Shown here piece after piece: positions 36,008 through 44,140 of a stretch of 50,315 bases of DNA (positions are counted from its first letter, which is position 1; each line of letters starts with the position of its first letter). Origin of the DNA: Saccharopolyspora oryzae (GTDB lineage Bacteria; Actinomycetota; Actinomycetes; Mycobacteriales; Pseudonocardiaceae); the NCBI RefSeq assembly GCF_027853915.1, contig NZ_JAQGLA010000053.1, positions 1 through 50,315 on the forward strand, written 5' to 3'. A program made the position numbers and the translations under genes. The notes below the pieces were generated by a model. The model was not told where the DNA came from and ran no database searches. It worked only from the letters and a program-made list of their open reading frames with translations.

Positions 36008-36712
36008 TCAGGGCTCGACGAACGGGAGAGCGCGGTACCAGATGTCGCCGGCGGCCCGCCCCATCCGGGTGAGCTGCTCGGCGCGCGGCGCTTCGCGCGG
36101 AACGCCGATCTTGACGTAGGCGAGCTGGTCGGTCATGGCACCGAGCGACTCGGCGAGCATTTCGACGTCGCAATCGGGGTCGATGACCCCGCGCCGGACC
36201 AACGAGTTCACCCACCGCACGTTGCGCCGGGTGAACTCACCGCGGATGCGCAGCCACAGCTCGGCGAACCCCTCCGGATCCGCGGCGGACGCCTCTCTGG
36301 TGACGCGCATCAGGTGGCGATGCCGGGCGTAGGTCGTGAAGTACGCCGTCGTCGCGCGGATGAGAGCCGAACGCTCGTCCTCACCCGGTTCGGTCCGGCG
36401 GGACGTCTCCAGCAGGTCGCGCACGCACGGCTCGATCACCGCGACGAGGATCTCGCCCTTGCCGGCGAAGTGGCGGTAGAAGCTGCCGTGCGCGACACCG
36501 GCGTTCTGGACGATGTCGGCGATGCGGGTCGAGTTGTACCCGAACTCCGCGAAGCACGCGCTCGCCGCCGCCACCAGTGCCGCCCGGGTCCGGGCCCCGC
36601 GCTCGGTGGCCGCGCCTTTCGCGAACAGCTCGGCGACGTCGCTGTCCAGCCTGGTCCCCGAAGCTTGCGAGGAGCTGTCCCCAGCCCCAGCCTCGATGCG
36701 ACTTGTCGTCAC
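36008..36712 (-). CDS. TetR/AcrR family regulator of the P450 cluster
   Basis: 234-residue TetR protein. Helix-turn-helix is about residues 40-85, including AGVAHGSFYRHFAGKGEIL. The N-terminus carries a 30-residue Ser/Ala-rich extension. GTG 36712 is chosen because AGGAGG lies eight bases upstream; ATG 36793 would run into the promoter. It is the first gene of the leftward operon, 47 bases before the swivel-domain gene, and divergent from the acyl-CoA synthetase. Likely autoregulated and controlling both arms. Confidence 0.87.
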   Translation of the reverse strand: MTTSRIEAGAGDSSSQASGTRLDSDVAELFAKGAATERGARTRAALVAAASACFAEFGYNSTRIADIVQNAGVAHGSFYRHFAGKGEILVAVIEPCVRDLLETSRRTEPGEDERSALIRATTAYFTTYARHRHLMRVTREASAADPEGFAELWLRIRGEFTRRNVRWVNSLVRRGVIDPDCDVEMLAESLGAMTDQLAYVKIGVPREAPRAEQLTRMGRAAGDIWYRALPFVEP

Positions 36713-36869
36713 TTTGGACCTCCTAGGAATTGAATCGTCGCCAGATCTGATCGCGACGGCGGTAATTGACGCACGCCACATTACCGTTGTCAAGCACGGT
36801 CAATGGAGCCGCGACACCCAGTTCCAGTATTGCGCGCCGCCGGAACGCTGTGCTTACCTAAGTCCACCA

Positions 36870-36888
36870 ATGTGACGTCGAGTCACAT
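36870..36888. promoter_or_regulatory. Palindromic operator before the rightward operon
   Basis: Perfect 7-bp arms ATGTGAC/GTCACAT around a five-base spacer, 27 bases before the likely ATG of the acyl-CoA synthetase, in the 203-base region between divergent tetR and the rightward operon. A second imperfect repeat (ACCGT/ACGGT arms, 36783-36800) lies closer to tetR. Both fit TetR-type sites. Confidence 0.55.
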
Positions 36889-36915
36889 CGAAGGCCGATG
36901 GAGTCCGAGGTATCC

Positions 36916-38451
36916 ATGTACCCAACTCAGCACGCAGCGGTCGCGCCGGATCGCCCGGCGATCGTCATGGCCGGCAGCGGTGCGAGCCGCAGCTATCGCG
37001 AGCTCGACGACAACAGCGCGCGCCTGGCCGCATGGCTCCGGCGGGCCGGAGCCAGCACCGGTGACGTCGTGCTCGTCTGCCTGGAGAACGACGTGCGGTG
37101 GGCCGAGATCATCTGGGCCTGCCTGCGCAGCGGCCTGTACGTCGCGCCGGTGAACTGGCACCTGACCGCGGCCGAGCTGGTCCCCTTGCTGGAAGACGCG
37201 GCACCGGTAGCGGTGATCACGTCCTCCCGTTTGTTCAACGCGATCGAAGAGGCCGCGGAGCAGGCCGGAACCGCTCCTGCGTGGCTCGTCGTCAGCAGGT
37301 CGGATTCCCCGCAGGCCAACGACGGCGCGGGAACCGCGCCCATCGACTACGACGCAACGCTGGCAGACGCGGATCCGGATCCAACCGCGGAGGACATCGC
37401 GGGCTCCCGCCTGCTGTTCAGCTCCGGCACCACGGGGCGTCCCAAGCCCTTCCGGCAACCGCTGCCCGGCGTGCACCCGAGTGCTGTGCCGGTCCGGCTC
37501 GGTCCGCTGCTCACCCGGCTCCGCTTCGACGTCGAACCCGGGGATTCGCTGGTCTACCTTTCGACGGGGCCCGCCTACCACGCAGCGCCGTTCGCGTTCA
37601 TGCAGACGGTGCACCAGCTGGGCGGCACGGTCGTGATGATGGAGCGGTTCGACGCGCGGGAATCCTTGGCCGCCATCGAACGCCACCGGGTGACGCACAG
37701 CCAGTGGGTGCCGACCATGTTCGTCCGCCTGCTGCGGCTCGATCCCGAGGTCCGCGACGCGTTCGACCTGAGCACCCACCGCGTCGCGGTGCACGCCGGA
37801 GCGCCCTGCCCACCGGAGGTCAAGCGCGCGATGCTCGACTGGTGGGGCCCCGTGCTCTACGAGTACTACGGCGCGTCGGAAGGGCACGGCCACACCACCA
37901 TCGGCCCGGAAGAATGGCTGGCCCACCCCGGCTCGGTGGGCAGACCGGTGTCCGGCCACGTCGAGATCCGCGACGAGAACGGCACCGCGCTGCCCGCCGG
38001 GGAGACCGGCCGCGTCTGGTTCGTGCGCAACGGGGCCGAGGGCCAGATGGGCGACCTCGGTTCGCTCGACGACGATGGCTTCCTCCACCTGACCGGGCGT
38101 GTGGGCCAGACGATCATCACCGGTGGGGTGAACGTCTACCCCCGCGAGATCGAGGACGTGCTGGCGCCGCATCCGGCGGTCCGCGACGTCGCCGTCCTGG
38201 GCGTGCCCGATGCGGAGTTCGGCGAGCAGGTCAAAGCGGTCGTCGAACCTCGCGACGCCGCTTCGGCCGGACCGGAGCTCGAACGGGAGCTGATCGAGTA
38301 CTGCCGCGCACGGCTCTCGCACTTCAAATGCCCCCGTTCGGTGGATTTCACCGACCGCCTCCCCCGGACCGAGACGGGCAAGATCCTCGCCGCACCGCTG
38401 CGGTCCGCGTACTGGCCGTCTCCTGCCCCGACCGAAAGGACGACGAGCTGA
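36916..38451 (+). CDS. Acyl-CoA synthetase (AMP-dependent ligase)
   Basis: 511-residue ANL-family ligase. LFSSGTTGRPK is the P-loop, YEYYGASEGHG the A5 motif, ITGGVNVYPREIEDVL the hinge region, and Lys of PRTETGKILA the catalytic Lys. It would activate the carboxylic acid made by the aldehyde dehydrogenase. ATG 36916 has CCGAGG at good distance; ATG 36898 is possible and adds six residues. First gene of the rightward arm; its stop overlaps the next start by one base. Confidence 0.88.
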   Translation: MYPTQHAAVAPDRPAIVMAGSGASRSYRELDDNSARLAAWLRRAGASTGDVVLVCLENDVRWAEIIWACLRSGLYVAPVNWHLTAAELVPLLEDAAPVAVITSSRLFNAIEEAAEQAGTAPAWLVVSRSDSPQANDGAGTAPIDYDATLADADPDPTAEDIAGSRLLFSSGTTGRPKPFRQPLPGVHPSAVPVRLGPLLTRLRFDVEPGDSLVYLSTGPAYHAAPFAFMQTVHQLGGTVVMMERFDARESLAAIERHRVTHSQWVPTMFVRLLRLDPEVRDAFDLSTHRVAVHAGAPCPPEVKRAMLDWWGPVLYEYYGASEGHGHTTIGPEEWLAHPGSVGRPVSGHVEIRDENGTALPAGETGRVWFVRNGAEGQMGDLGSLDDDGFLHLTGRVGQTIITGGVNVYPREIEDVLAPHPAVRDVAVLGVPDAEFGEQVKAVVEPRDAASAGPELERELIEYCRARLSHFKCPRSVDFTDRLPRTETGKILAAPLRSAYWPSPAPTERTTS

Positions 38452-39053
38452 TGCAGCTGCTGCTCATCCGGCACGGACGGCCGGTGCGCGCCGAAGCCGC
38501 CTCCGGCGGGGTCGACCCCGGGCTCACCCCGGAAGGTGCGCTGCAGGCCGAACAACTGGCGGAGTTCCTCACCCGCCCCGGAGCCCGCGAGATCCACGCC
38601 GTCCACAGCAGCCCCATGAACAGGGCGCGCGAAACCGCCACTCCGCTGGCGAAGAAGCTGGGGGTATCCGTGGTCGAGGACGACGGCATCGTCGAGTTCG
38701 ACCACGGAGCCCCGATCTACATCCCCGCCGAGGAGTACCGCGGCGACCGGCGACGCCAGTGGGAGGAGCTGCTCCAAGGACGCTGGCACGGCTACGAGTT
38801 CGACATGGACGGATTCCGGCGCCGCGTCGTCGAGTCGATCGAGCGCGTCGCCGCCACGAGCTCCCACCAAACGGTCGCGATCGTCTGCCACAGCGGCGTG
38901 ATCAACGCCTACCTCGCGCACGTCCTCGGCACGGCGGAGCCCATGTTCTTCACACCCGACTACACCTCGGTCAGCCGAGTCGTCGCCGCCGGGGACGGGT
39001 ACCGCATGCTGCGAACTGCGAACGAGACCACGCACCTGCACTGGTCCCCCTGA
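38451..39053 (+). CDS. Histidine phosphatase family protein
   Basis: 200-residue member of the phosphoglycerate-mutase-like superfamily. LLIRHGRP has the phosphorylated His, SSPMNRARETA the second Arg, and VCHSGVINAYL the second catalytic His. It starts inside the stop codon of the ligase (TGATG), so it is translationally coupled. A phosphatase embedded in a cluster with a dikinase-like enzyme and an APH-type kinase may remove phosphate from an intermediate or a side product. It could also be a general housekeeping phosphatase. Confidence 0.85.
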   Translation: MQLLLIRHGRPVRAEAASGGVDPGLTPEGALQAEQLAEFLTRPGAREIHAVHSSPMNRARETATPLAKKLGVSVVEDDGIVEFDHGAPIYIPAEEYRGDRRRQWEELLQGRWHGYEFDMDGFRRRVVESIERVAATSSHQTVAIVCHSGVINAYLAHVLGTAEPMFFTPDYTSVSRVVAAGDGYRMLRTANETTHLHWSP

Positions 39054-39101
39054 CGACGCGAACGAGCGGCACCTTGCCGGATCTCAACGAGGAGGTTTCC
39101 G

Positions 39102-39761
39102 ATGAGCGCACCCAACACCGCGGTACCGACGAATCCCGTGACGACCGCCGAGACGATGCGGCTGCATTGCCTGCACGTGCTGCGCATCGCGGGCTTCGCC
39201 TCGCCGACCGCGGTCGCCGGTTTCACCGGCCTCGACGTCGGTACCGTCGAGGCCGAACTCGACGCCGCCACCGAAGCCGAGCTGTGCGTGCGCCGGGACG
39301 GGCGGATCGCCGGGCACGCGCTCACCGCCGCCGGTCGTGCCTGGCACGCTGAGGAGTTGGCCGCGGAACTCGAACGCCTCGGGGGCCGGTCTGCCGTCGA
39401 AGCGGCTGATGCGACCTTCGTCGAGCTGAATGGGCCGTTCAAACAGCTCTGCACCGACTGGCAGGTCCGCGACGGCGCCCCGAACGACCACGGCGATCCC
39501 GGCTACGACCGCCAGATCGTCGACCGGCTGGCCGAGCTGCACCCCGCCGCTGTCCGCCTGACCACCGAACTTGCGCGTGCGGTGCCGCGATACGGGTGGT
39601 ACCCGCCACGTCTGGAGAACGCCTGGCGTCGCATCAGCAACGGCGAAGCGCGCGCCTTCACCTCCCCTATGGCCGACAGCTACCACGACACGTGGATGGC
39701 GCTGCACCAGGACCTCATGAGCACGCTCGGCAGGCAGCGCTCCGCGAACGACGGACACTGA
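39102..39761 (+). CDS. Unknown protein with N-terminal HTH-like region
   Basis: 219-residue protein of no family I can name. Residues 17-95 look like a winged helix: CLHVLRIAGFASPTAVAGFT, then LDVGTVEAELDAATEAELCV, and HALTAAGRAWHAEEL. The C-terminal half is helical and rich in conserved-looking Trp/Tyr (FKQLCTDWQVRDG, RYGWYPPRLENAWRRI). GAGGAGG stands before the ATG, and the PPDK-like gene starts 11 bases after its stop, so it is made with that enzyme. It may be a regulator, or a small subunit of the phosphotransferase. Confidence 0.7.
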   Translation: MSAPNTAVPTNPVTTAETMRLHCLHVLRIAGFASPTAVAGFTGLDVGTVEAELDAATEAELCVRRDGRIAGHALTAAGRAWHAEELAAELERLGGRSAVEAADATFVELNGPFKQLCTDWQVRDGAPNDHGDPGYDRQIVDRLAELHPAAVRLTTELARAVPRYGWYPPRLENAWRRISNGEARAFTSPMADSYHDTWMALHQDLMSTLGRQRSANDGH

Positions 39762-39772
39762 GGCGGAATCCC

Positions 39773-41398
39773 GTGACCAAGAACAGCAATTCCTCCGATC
39801 CGGCCTACGCTTTCGACCACCCGCACGCACGACCACCGCGTGAGCTCACCGACCTGCTCGGCGGAAAAGGTGCGGGACTGGCCGAGATGACGTCCGTGCT
39901 GGGGCTTCCAGTACCACCCGGATTCACCCTCACCGTCGATGTCTGCCGGGAGCACCTGCGATCGGGATGGCCGCAGTCGCTGGACAGCGCGGTCCGCGCC
40001 CACTGCGAACGCCTGGAGGCGCAGGTGGGCCGCAAGCTCGGCGATCCGGCCGATCCGCTGCTGCTCGCAGTGCGCAGCGGAGCCCCCCGCTCGATGCCCG
40101 GAATGCTCGACACGGTGCTCAACCTCGGCCTCAACGACGAGACCGTCGATGGACTTGCGAAGGTCTCCGGAAGCCCCGAGTTCGCCTGGGACAGCTACCG
40201 GCGGTTCCTGCGGATGTTCGCCACCACAGTCCTCGGGGTGCCCGACGACCGCCTCGACCTGACCGCGACACCAGCAGATCCCCTGGCCGAGGTTGCCCGG
40301 TTGCGGGAGCGCATCGCGGAGGTCGCCGGACGACCGGTGCCGACCAACCCGGCAGACCAGCTGCGCGCGGCGATCGAAGCGGTGTTCCGGTCGTGGCAGA
40401 GCCCGCGCGCCCGGGCCTACCGCGAGCGCGAGAACGTGCCCGACGATTTGGGCACCGCTGTCAACGTGCAGGCGATGGTGTTCGGCAACCGCGACGACCG
40501 GTCCGGCACCGGGGTCGTGTTCACCCGCGATCCGTCGACGGGGCGCGATGGCCCCTACGGCGACTACCTGCCCGGAGCCCAAGGCGAGGATGTCGTCTCC
40601 GGCAGCGCTCACACCCAGCCGGTGACGGCGCTGGCCGAGCAACTCCCCGATGTCGCCGCCGAATTGCGCCGTCATCTGCGCGCCCTCGAACTGCACTACC
40701 GGGACTTGTGCGACGTCGAGTTCACGGTGGAGGCCGGCCGCCTGTGGGTGTTGCAGACCCGGGTGGGCAAACGCGGCGCCGTCGCCGCCGTTCGCACCGC
40801 CGTTGCGCTCGCGGAGGATCCGGACATCGCCCTCACCCCGGCTGAGGCGGTGGCCCGGGTCCCGCAGGAGGTCCGCGACAAGGCACGTGCCGAGGTCCTC
40901 GGATCCGCCGAGCACCAGGACACCGGGGTGGCAGCGCTGACGACGGGGCTGGGCGCCTCCCCGGGGCGGGTCTGCGGCTCCGCCGTCCTGGACGTGGACG
41001 CGGCATTGGCCGCGGACCGGCCGGTCATCCTCGTCCGGCCCGAGACCAGCCCCGAGGACGTCGCCGGGATGTCCGTCGCAGCCGGAATCCTCACCGGCCG
41101 CGGTGGTCTGGTGAGCCACGCCGCTGTGGTGGCGCGGGGCTGGGGCATTCCCGCCGTGGTGGGGGCCGAAGCGCTGCGGTTCGACGGGGAGACCGTCTCG
41201 GTGGGTTTGGACGGCCCGGTCATCCGCGCCGGCGACGAGATCACCATTGACGGAACCACGGGCGCCGTCTGGTCGGGACGTCTCGAAAGCAGCACCGACG
41301 ACCGCCGTGATGACGCAGCGCTACTCGACGCTGAACTTCCCGAGCTGGGCGTCCTCGAGCAGTGGGCGCGCGAGATCGACGTGCGACCGCCGGAGTAG
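39773..41398 (+). CDS. PPDK-like ATP-grasp/phosphohistidine protein lacking the PEP barrel
   Basis: 541-residue protein. The first 330 residues match the nucleotide-binding domain of pyruvate phosphate dikinase: LLGGKGAGLAEM, LPVPPGFTLTV, AVRSGAPRSMPGMLDTVLNL, then GTGVVFTRDPSTG and LQTRVGKR. The swivel domain follows with the phosphorylatable His in GGLVSHAAVVARGWG. The sequence ends after this domain; the C-terminal PEP/pyruvate TIM barrel of the 870-900-residue dikinases is absent. It can in principle charge its His from ATP but has no own acceptor domain, so a partner or free acceptor must take the phosphate. GTG start, no strong ribosome site; coupled to the gene before. Confidence 0.82.
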   Translation: MTKNSNSSDPAYAFDHPHARPPRELTDLLGGKGAGLAEMTSVLGLPVPPGFTLTVDVCREHLRSGWPQSLDSAVRAHCERLEAQVGRKLGDPADPLLLAVRSGAPRSMPGMLDTVLNLGLNDETVDGLAKVSGSPEFAWDSYRRFLRMFATTVLGVPDDRLDLTATPADPLAEVARLRERIAEVAGRPVPTNPADQLRAAIEAVFRSWQSPRARAYRERENVPDDLGTAVNVQAMVFGNRDDRSGTGVVFTRDPSTGRDGPYGDYLPGAQGEDVVSGSAHTQPVTALAEQLPDVAAELRRHLRALELHYRDLCDVEFTVEAGRLWVLQTRVGKRGAVAAVRTAVALAEDPDIALTPAEAVARVPQEVRDKARAEVLGSAEHQDTGVAALTTGLGASPGRVCGSAVLDVDAALAADRPVILVRPETSPEDVAGMSVAAGILTGRGGLVSHAAVVARGWGIPAVVGAEALRFDGETVSVGLDGPVIRAGDEITIDGTTGAVWSGRLESSTDDRRDDAALLDAELPELGVLEQWAREIDVRPPE

Positions 41399-41479
41399 CA
41401 CAGCCCGCCCGGCGTGCCGCGAGGTTCCACCAACGCGTTTCCGGACCTTTTCACCGAAGCACACCCAGGAGAACTGGCC

Positions 41480-41674
41480 ATGAAGGTAACTGTCGACCGC
41501 AGCAAGTGCACCGCCCTCGGCGTTTGCGAGGCGATGGCGCCGAACGTGTTCGAAGTCAGCGAAGAAGGGGAGCTCGTCCTCCTCACCGAGACACCGGGTG
41601 ATGACGTGATCGAAGAGGTCCGGGCCGCAGTGGAGGGCTGCCCGACCGAAGCGCTGCGGCTGGTGGCGGAATGA
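41480..41674 (+). CDS. 3Fe-4S ferredoxin (P450 type)
   Basis: 64-residue ferredoxin with Cys at 10 and 16 in KCTALGVCEA and the third in EGCPTEAL, the three-cysteine pattern of actinobacterial P450 redox partners. The residue in the place of the fourth Cys is Leu. ATG follows AGGAGAAC. It overlaps the reductase start by four bases. Expected to pass electrons to the P450 at 32984. Confidence 0.9.
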   Translation: MKVTVDRSKCTALGVCEAMAPNVFEVSEEGELVLLTETPGDDVIEEVRAAVEGCPTEALRLVAE

Positions 41675-42891
41675 CCGGCGGCCTGGTCGTCGTCGGCGCC
41701 TCGCTGGCCGGCCTCCGCGCCGTCGAAGCCGCGCGGTCCGCGGGCTTCGACGGGCCGATCACGCTGATCGGTGCCGAAGAGCACCTGCCCTACGACCGGC
41801 CACCGCTGTCCAAGGCCTACCTCGACGTCGCCGAACCGCCAGGAGTTTCCTTCCGGGAGGAGCACCACCTCCGCGCGGAACTCGAGGTCGAGCTGCGGCT
41901 CGGGGCGCCCGCGGACCAGCTCGACCCGGCACAGCGCATCGTGCGCGTCGACGGCCGGACCCTCCCCTACGACGCGCTCGTCATCGCCACGGGCGCGGCG
42001 GCTCGGCGCCTTCCGGGCGCGGACGGCGTCGCTGGAGTGCACACCCTGCGCACCCTCGACGACGCCATCGCAGTACGGGCCGCTCTCGACTCCGGGGCCC
42101 GGACGGTGGTGGTCGGCTGCGGCTTCATCGGTTCGGAGGTCGCCTCCGGAGCGCGCAAGCGCGGGCTCCCGGTGACGATCGTGGAGGCGGCACCGACACC
42201 GCTGGTGCGAGCGATCGGCGCGGAGATGGGCGAGGCGATCGCGGGCCTGCACCACCGCGCCGGAACCGACCTGAGGTGCGGAGTCGCGGTCGAACGGATC
42301 GAGTCCGAACGCGGTCACGTCCGGCGGGTCCACCTGACGGACGGCACCGCCATCGACGCCGACCTGGTCGTGGCGGGCATCGGGGCCGACCCGGCGACCT
42401 CGTGGCTGCGGGACTCGGGTCTGCGCATCGACAACGGCATCGTGTGCGACGCGACCCTGTCAGCCACCAGAGGCGTGCACGCAGCCGGCGACGTCACGCG
42501 CTGGCACAACCCGCTGTTCGACGAGGTCATGCGCATCGAGCACTGGACCGCTGCCGCCGAACAGGGCGCCGCGGCCGCCCGCAACGCACTCGCCCCCGAA
42601 GCGGCCAAGCCGTACTCGACGGTCCCCTACTTCTGGTCCGACTGGTACGAGCACCGCATCCAGTTCGTGGGCACCCCGGGCGCCGATGAGGTGCGGATCG
42701 TCTCCGGGGCCGCGGACGGCGATCGGTTCGTCGCGCTGTACCGCCGGGGCGACCGTCTGACGGGCGTGCTCACCCTCAACGGCCAGGCAGTGATCATGAA
42801 GTACCGCGGTCTGCTCACCCGCCGGGCGAGCTGGGCCGATGCCCTCGACTTCGCCGCCGCTCGCGCGAAGAAACCAGCCGGGCATCGCTGA
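41671..42891 (+). CDS. NAD(P)/FAD-dependent ferredoxin reductase
   Basis: 406-residue reductase of the putidaredoxin-reductase/BphA4 type. VVVGASLAGLRAVEAAR binds FAD, YDRPPLSKAYL follows, VVVGCGFIGSEVA binds NAD(P)H, and VHAAGDVTRWHNP is the second FAD motif. The ATGA overlap with the ferredoxin shows strict coupling. Together they form the electron chain for the P450. Confidence 0.93.
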   Translation: MTGGLVVVGASLAGLRAVEAARSAGFDGPITLIGAEEHLPYDRPPLSKAYLDVAEPPGVSFREEHHLRAELEVELRLGAPADQLDPAQRIVRVDGRTLPYDALVIATGAAARRLPGADGVAGVHTLRTLDDAIAVRAALDSGARTVVVGCGFIGSEVASGARKRGLPVTIVEAAPTPLVRAIGAEMGEAIAGLHHRAGTDLRCGVAVERIESERGHVRRVHLTDGTAIDADLVVAGIGADPATSWLRDSGLRIDNGIVCDATLSATRGVHAAGDVTRWHNPLFDEVMRIEHWTAAAEQGAAAARNALAPEAAKPYSTVPYFWSDWYEHRIQFVGTPGADEVRIVSGAADGDRFVALYRRGDRLTGVLTLNGQAVIMKYRGLLTRRASWADALDFAAARAKKPAGHR

Positions 42892-42934
42892 AACCGCCGC
42901 ATTCGTCGTGTTTCCAAGCAGAGGAGCAGTTGTC

Positions 42935-44140
42935 GTGCCTGTGCAGTTCGACGTCGATTCCACCGTTGCGGGAATCGTCCAGCGAACCGAGGACGTGGTC
43001 CGCGATGTGGTGTTGCCCCTGGAACTGCGCCACCGGGGTTCGGCCCACGACGCTCCTGATGAACTCCGGCGGGAGCTGCAGGACGCCGCTCGTGCGGCCC
43101 AGGTCTTCAGCCCCCACGTCAGCGCCGAGTTCGGCGGGCTGGGATTGGACATGCGGGACCGCGCCCCGGTGTTCGAGGCCGCGGGTTACTCGCTGTTCGG
43201 ACCGCTCGCGTTGAACTGCGCGGCGCCGGATGAGGGCAACATGCACCTGTTGGAGCAGGTCGCGACTTCGCAGCAGAAGGAACGCTACCTGCGCCCGCTC
43301 GCCGCGGGTGAGACCCGGTCCTGCTTCGCCATGACCGAACCCGCACCAGGAGCCGGGTCTGACCCGAGCTCACTGGCCACCACCGCACGGCCCACCTCCG
43401 CCGGATGGTTGATCAACGGGCGCAAGTGGTTCATCACCGGGGCGAACAACGCCGGTTTCGCCATCGTCATGGCGCGCACCAGCGGCGAGCCCGGTTCCCG
43501 CGGTGGGGCCACCATGTTCCTGGTCGATGCGGGCACACCGGGCTTCAACCGGGTCCGGGACATCGAGACGCTCGACGAGAGCATGTTCGCCGGGCACGCC
43601 GAACTCGTCTTCGACGACGTCGAGGTCTCCTCCGACGCCGTCCTCGGTAAGGTCGACAAGGGATTCGAGTACGCACAGGTGCGCCTGGGACCGGCTCGGA
43701 CCACGCACTGCATGCGCTGGCTGGGCACGGCTCGACGGGCGGCGGACATCGCCGCCGAACGCGCCGCGACCCGTCACGCGTTCGGCGGGCGGCTCGGCGA
43801 TCTGGGCATGGTGCAGCAACTCCTGGCCGACAACGAGATCGACATCGAGGCGAGTCGCGCCCTTATCCTCAAGACCTGCTGGGACCTCGACACCGGAGCG
43901 CCTGCCGGACGCATCACCTCCATCACCAAGACGTTCGTGGCCGAAGCGGTCAACCGCGTGGTCGACCGCGCCCTGCAGGTGTGCGGTGCCCTCGGCATCT
44001 CCGGTGACGCTCCTCTGTCCCGGCTCTACCGGGAAGTGCGCCCGTTCCGGATCTACGACGGCCCGTCGGAGACGCACCGGTGGTCCATCGCCCGGCGAGT
44101 GGTCCGCGACGCGCAGCGACGACTGGAGGGCCCGCGTTGA
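42935..44140 (+). CDS. Acyl-CoA dehydrogenase, ACAD10/11-like
   Basis: 401-residue acyl-CoA dehydrogenase-fold flavoprotein. CFAMTEPAPGAGSDPSSL is the FAD/substrate motif, and VCGALGISGDAPLSRLYREV with PFRIYDGPSETHRWSIAR the C-terminal part. Asp stands where classical enzymes have the catalytic Glu (YEGT), as in ACAD10/11 and LvaC relatives that act on phosphorylated hydroxyacyl-CoAs. GTG 42935 follows AGAGGAGC. The next gene, an APH-type kinase, overlaps it by four bases; in animals the two are fused in ACAD10 and ACAD11. Confidence 0.85.
   Translation: MPVQFDVDSTVAGIVQRTEDVVRDVVLPLELRHRGSAHDAPDELRRELQDAARAAQVFSPHVSAEFGGLGLDMRDRAPVFEAAGYSLFGPLALNCAAPDEGNMHLLEQVATSQQKERYLRPLAAGETRSCFAMTEPAPGAGSDPSSLATTARPTSAGWLINGRKWFITGANNAGFAIVMARTSGEPGSRGGATMFLVDAGTPGFNRVRDIETLDESMFAGHAELVFDDVEVSSDAVLGKVDKGFEYAQVRLGPARTTHCMRWLGTARRAADIAAERAATRHAFGGRLGDLGMVQQLLADNEIDIEASRALILKTCWDLDTGAPAGRITSITKTFVAEAVNRVVDRALQVCGALGISGDAPLSRLYREVRPFRIYDGPSETHRWSIARRVVRDAQRRLEGPR

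Noticed and set aside
33627..36119. An 830-codon plus-strand frame opposite the P450 and swivel-domain genes
   Set aside because: It is antisense to two strongly supported genes and has low-complexity composition typical of high-GC shadows.
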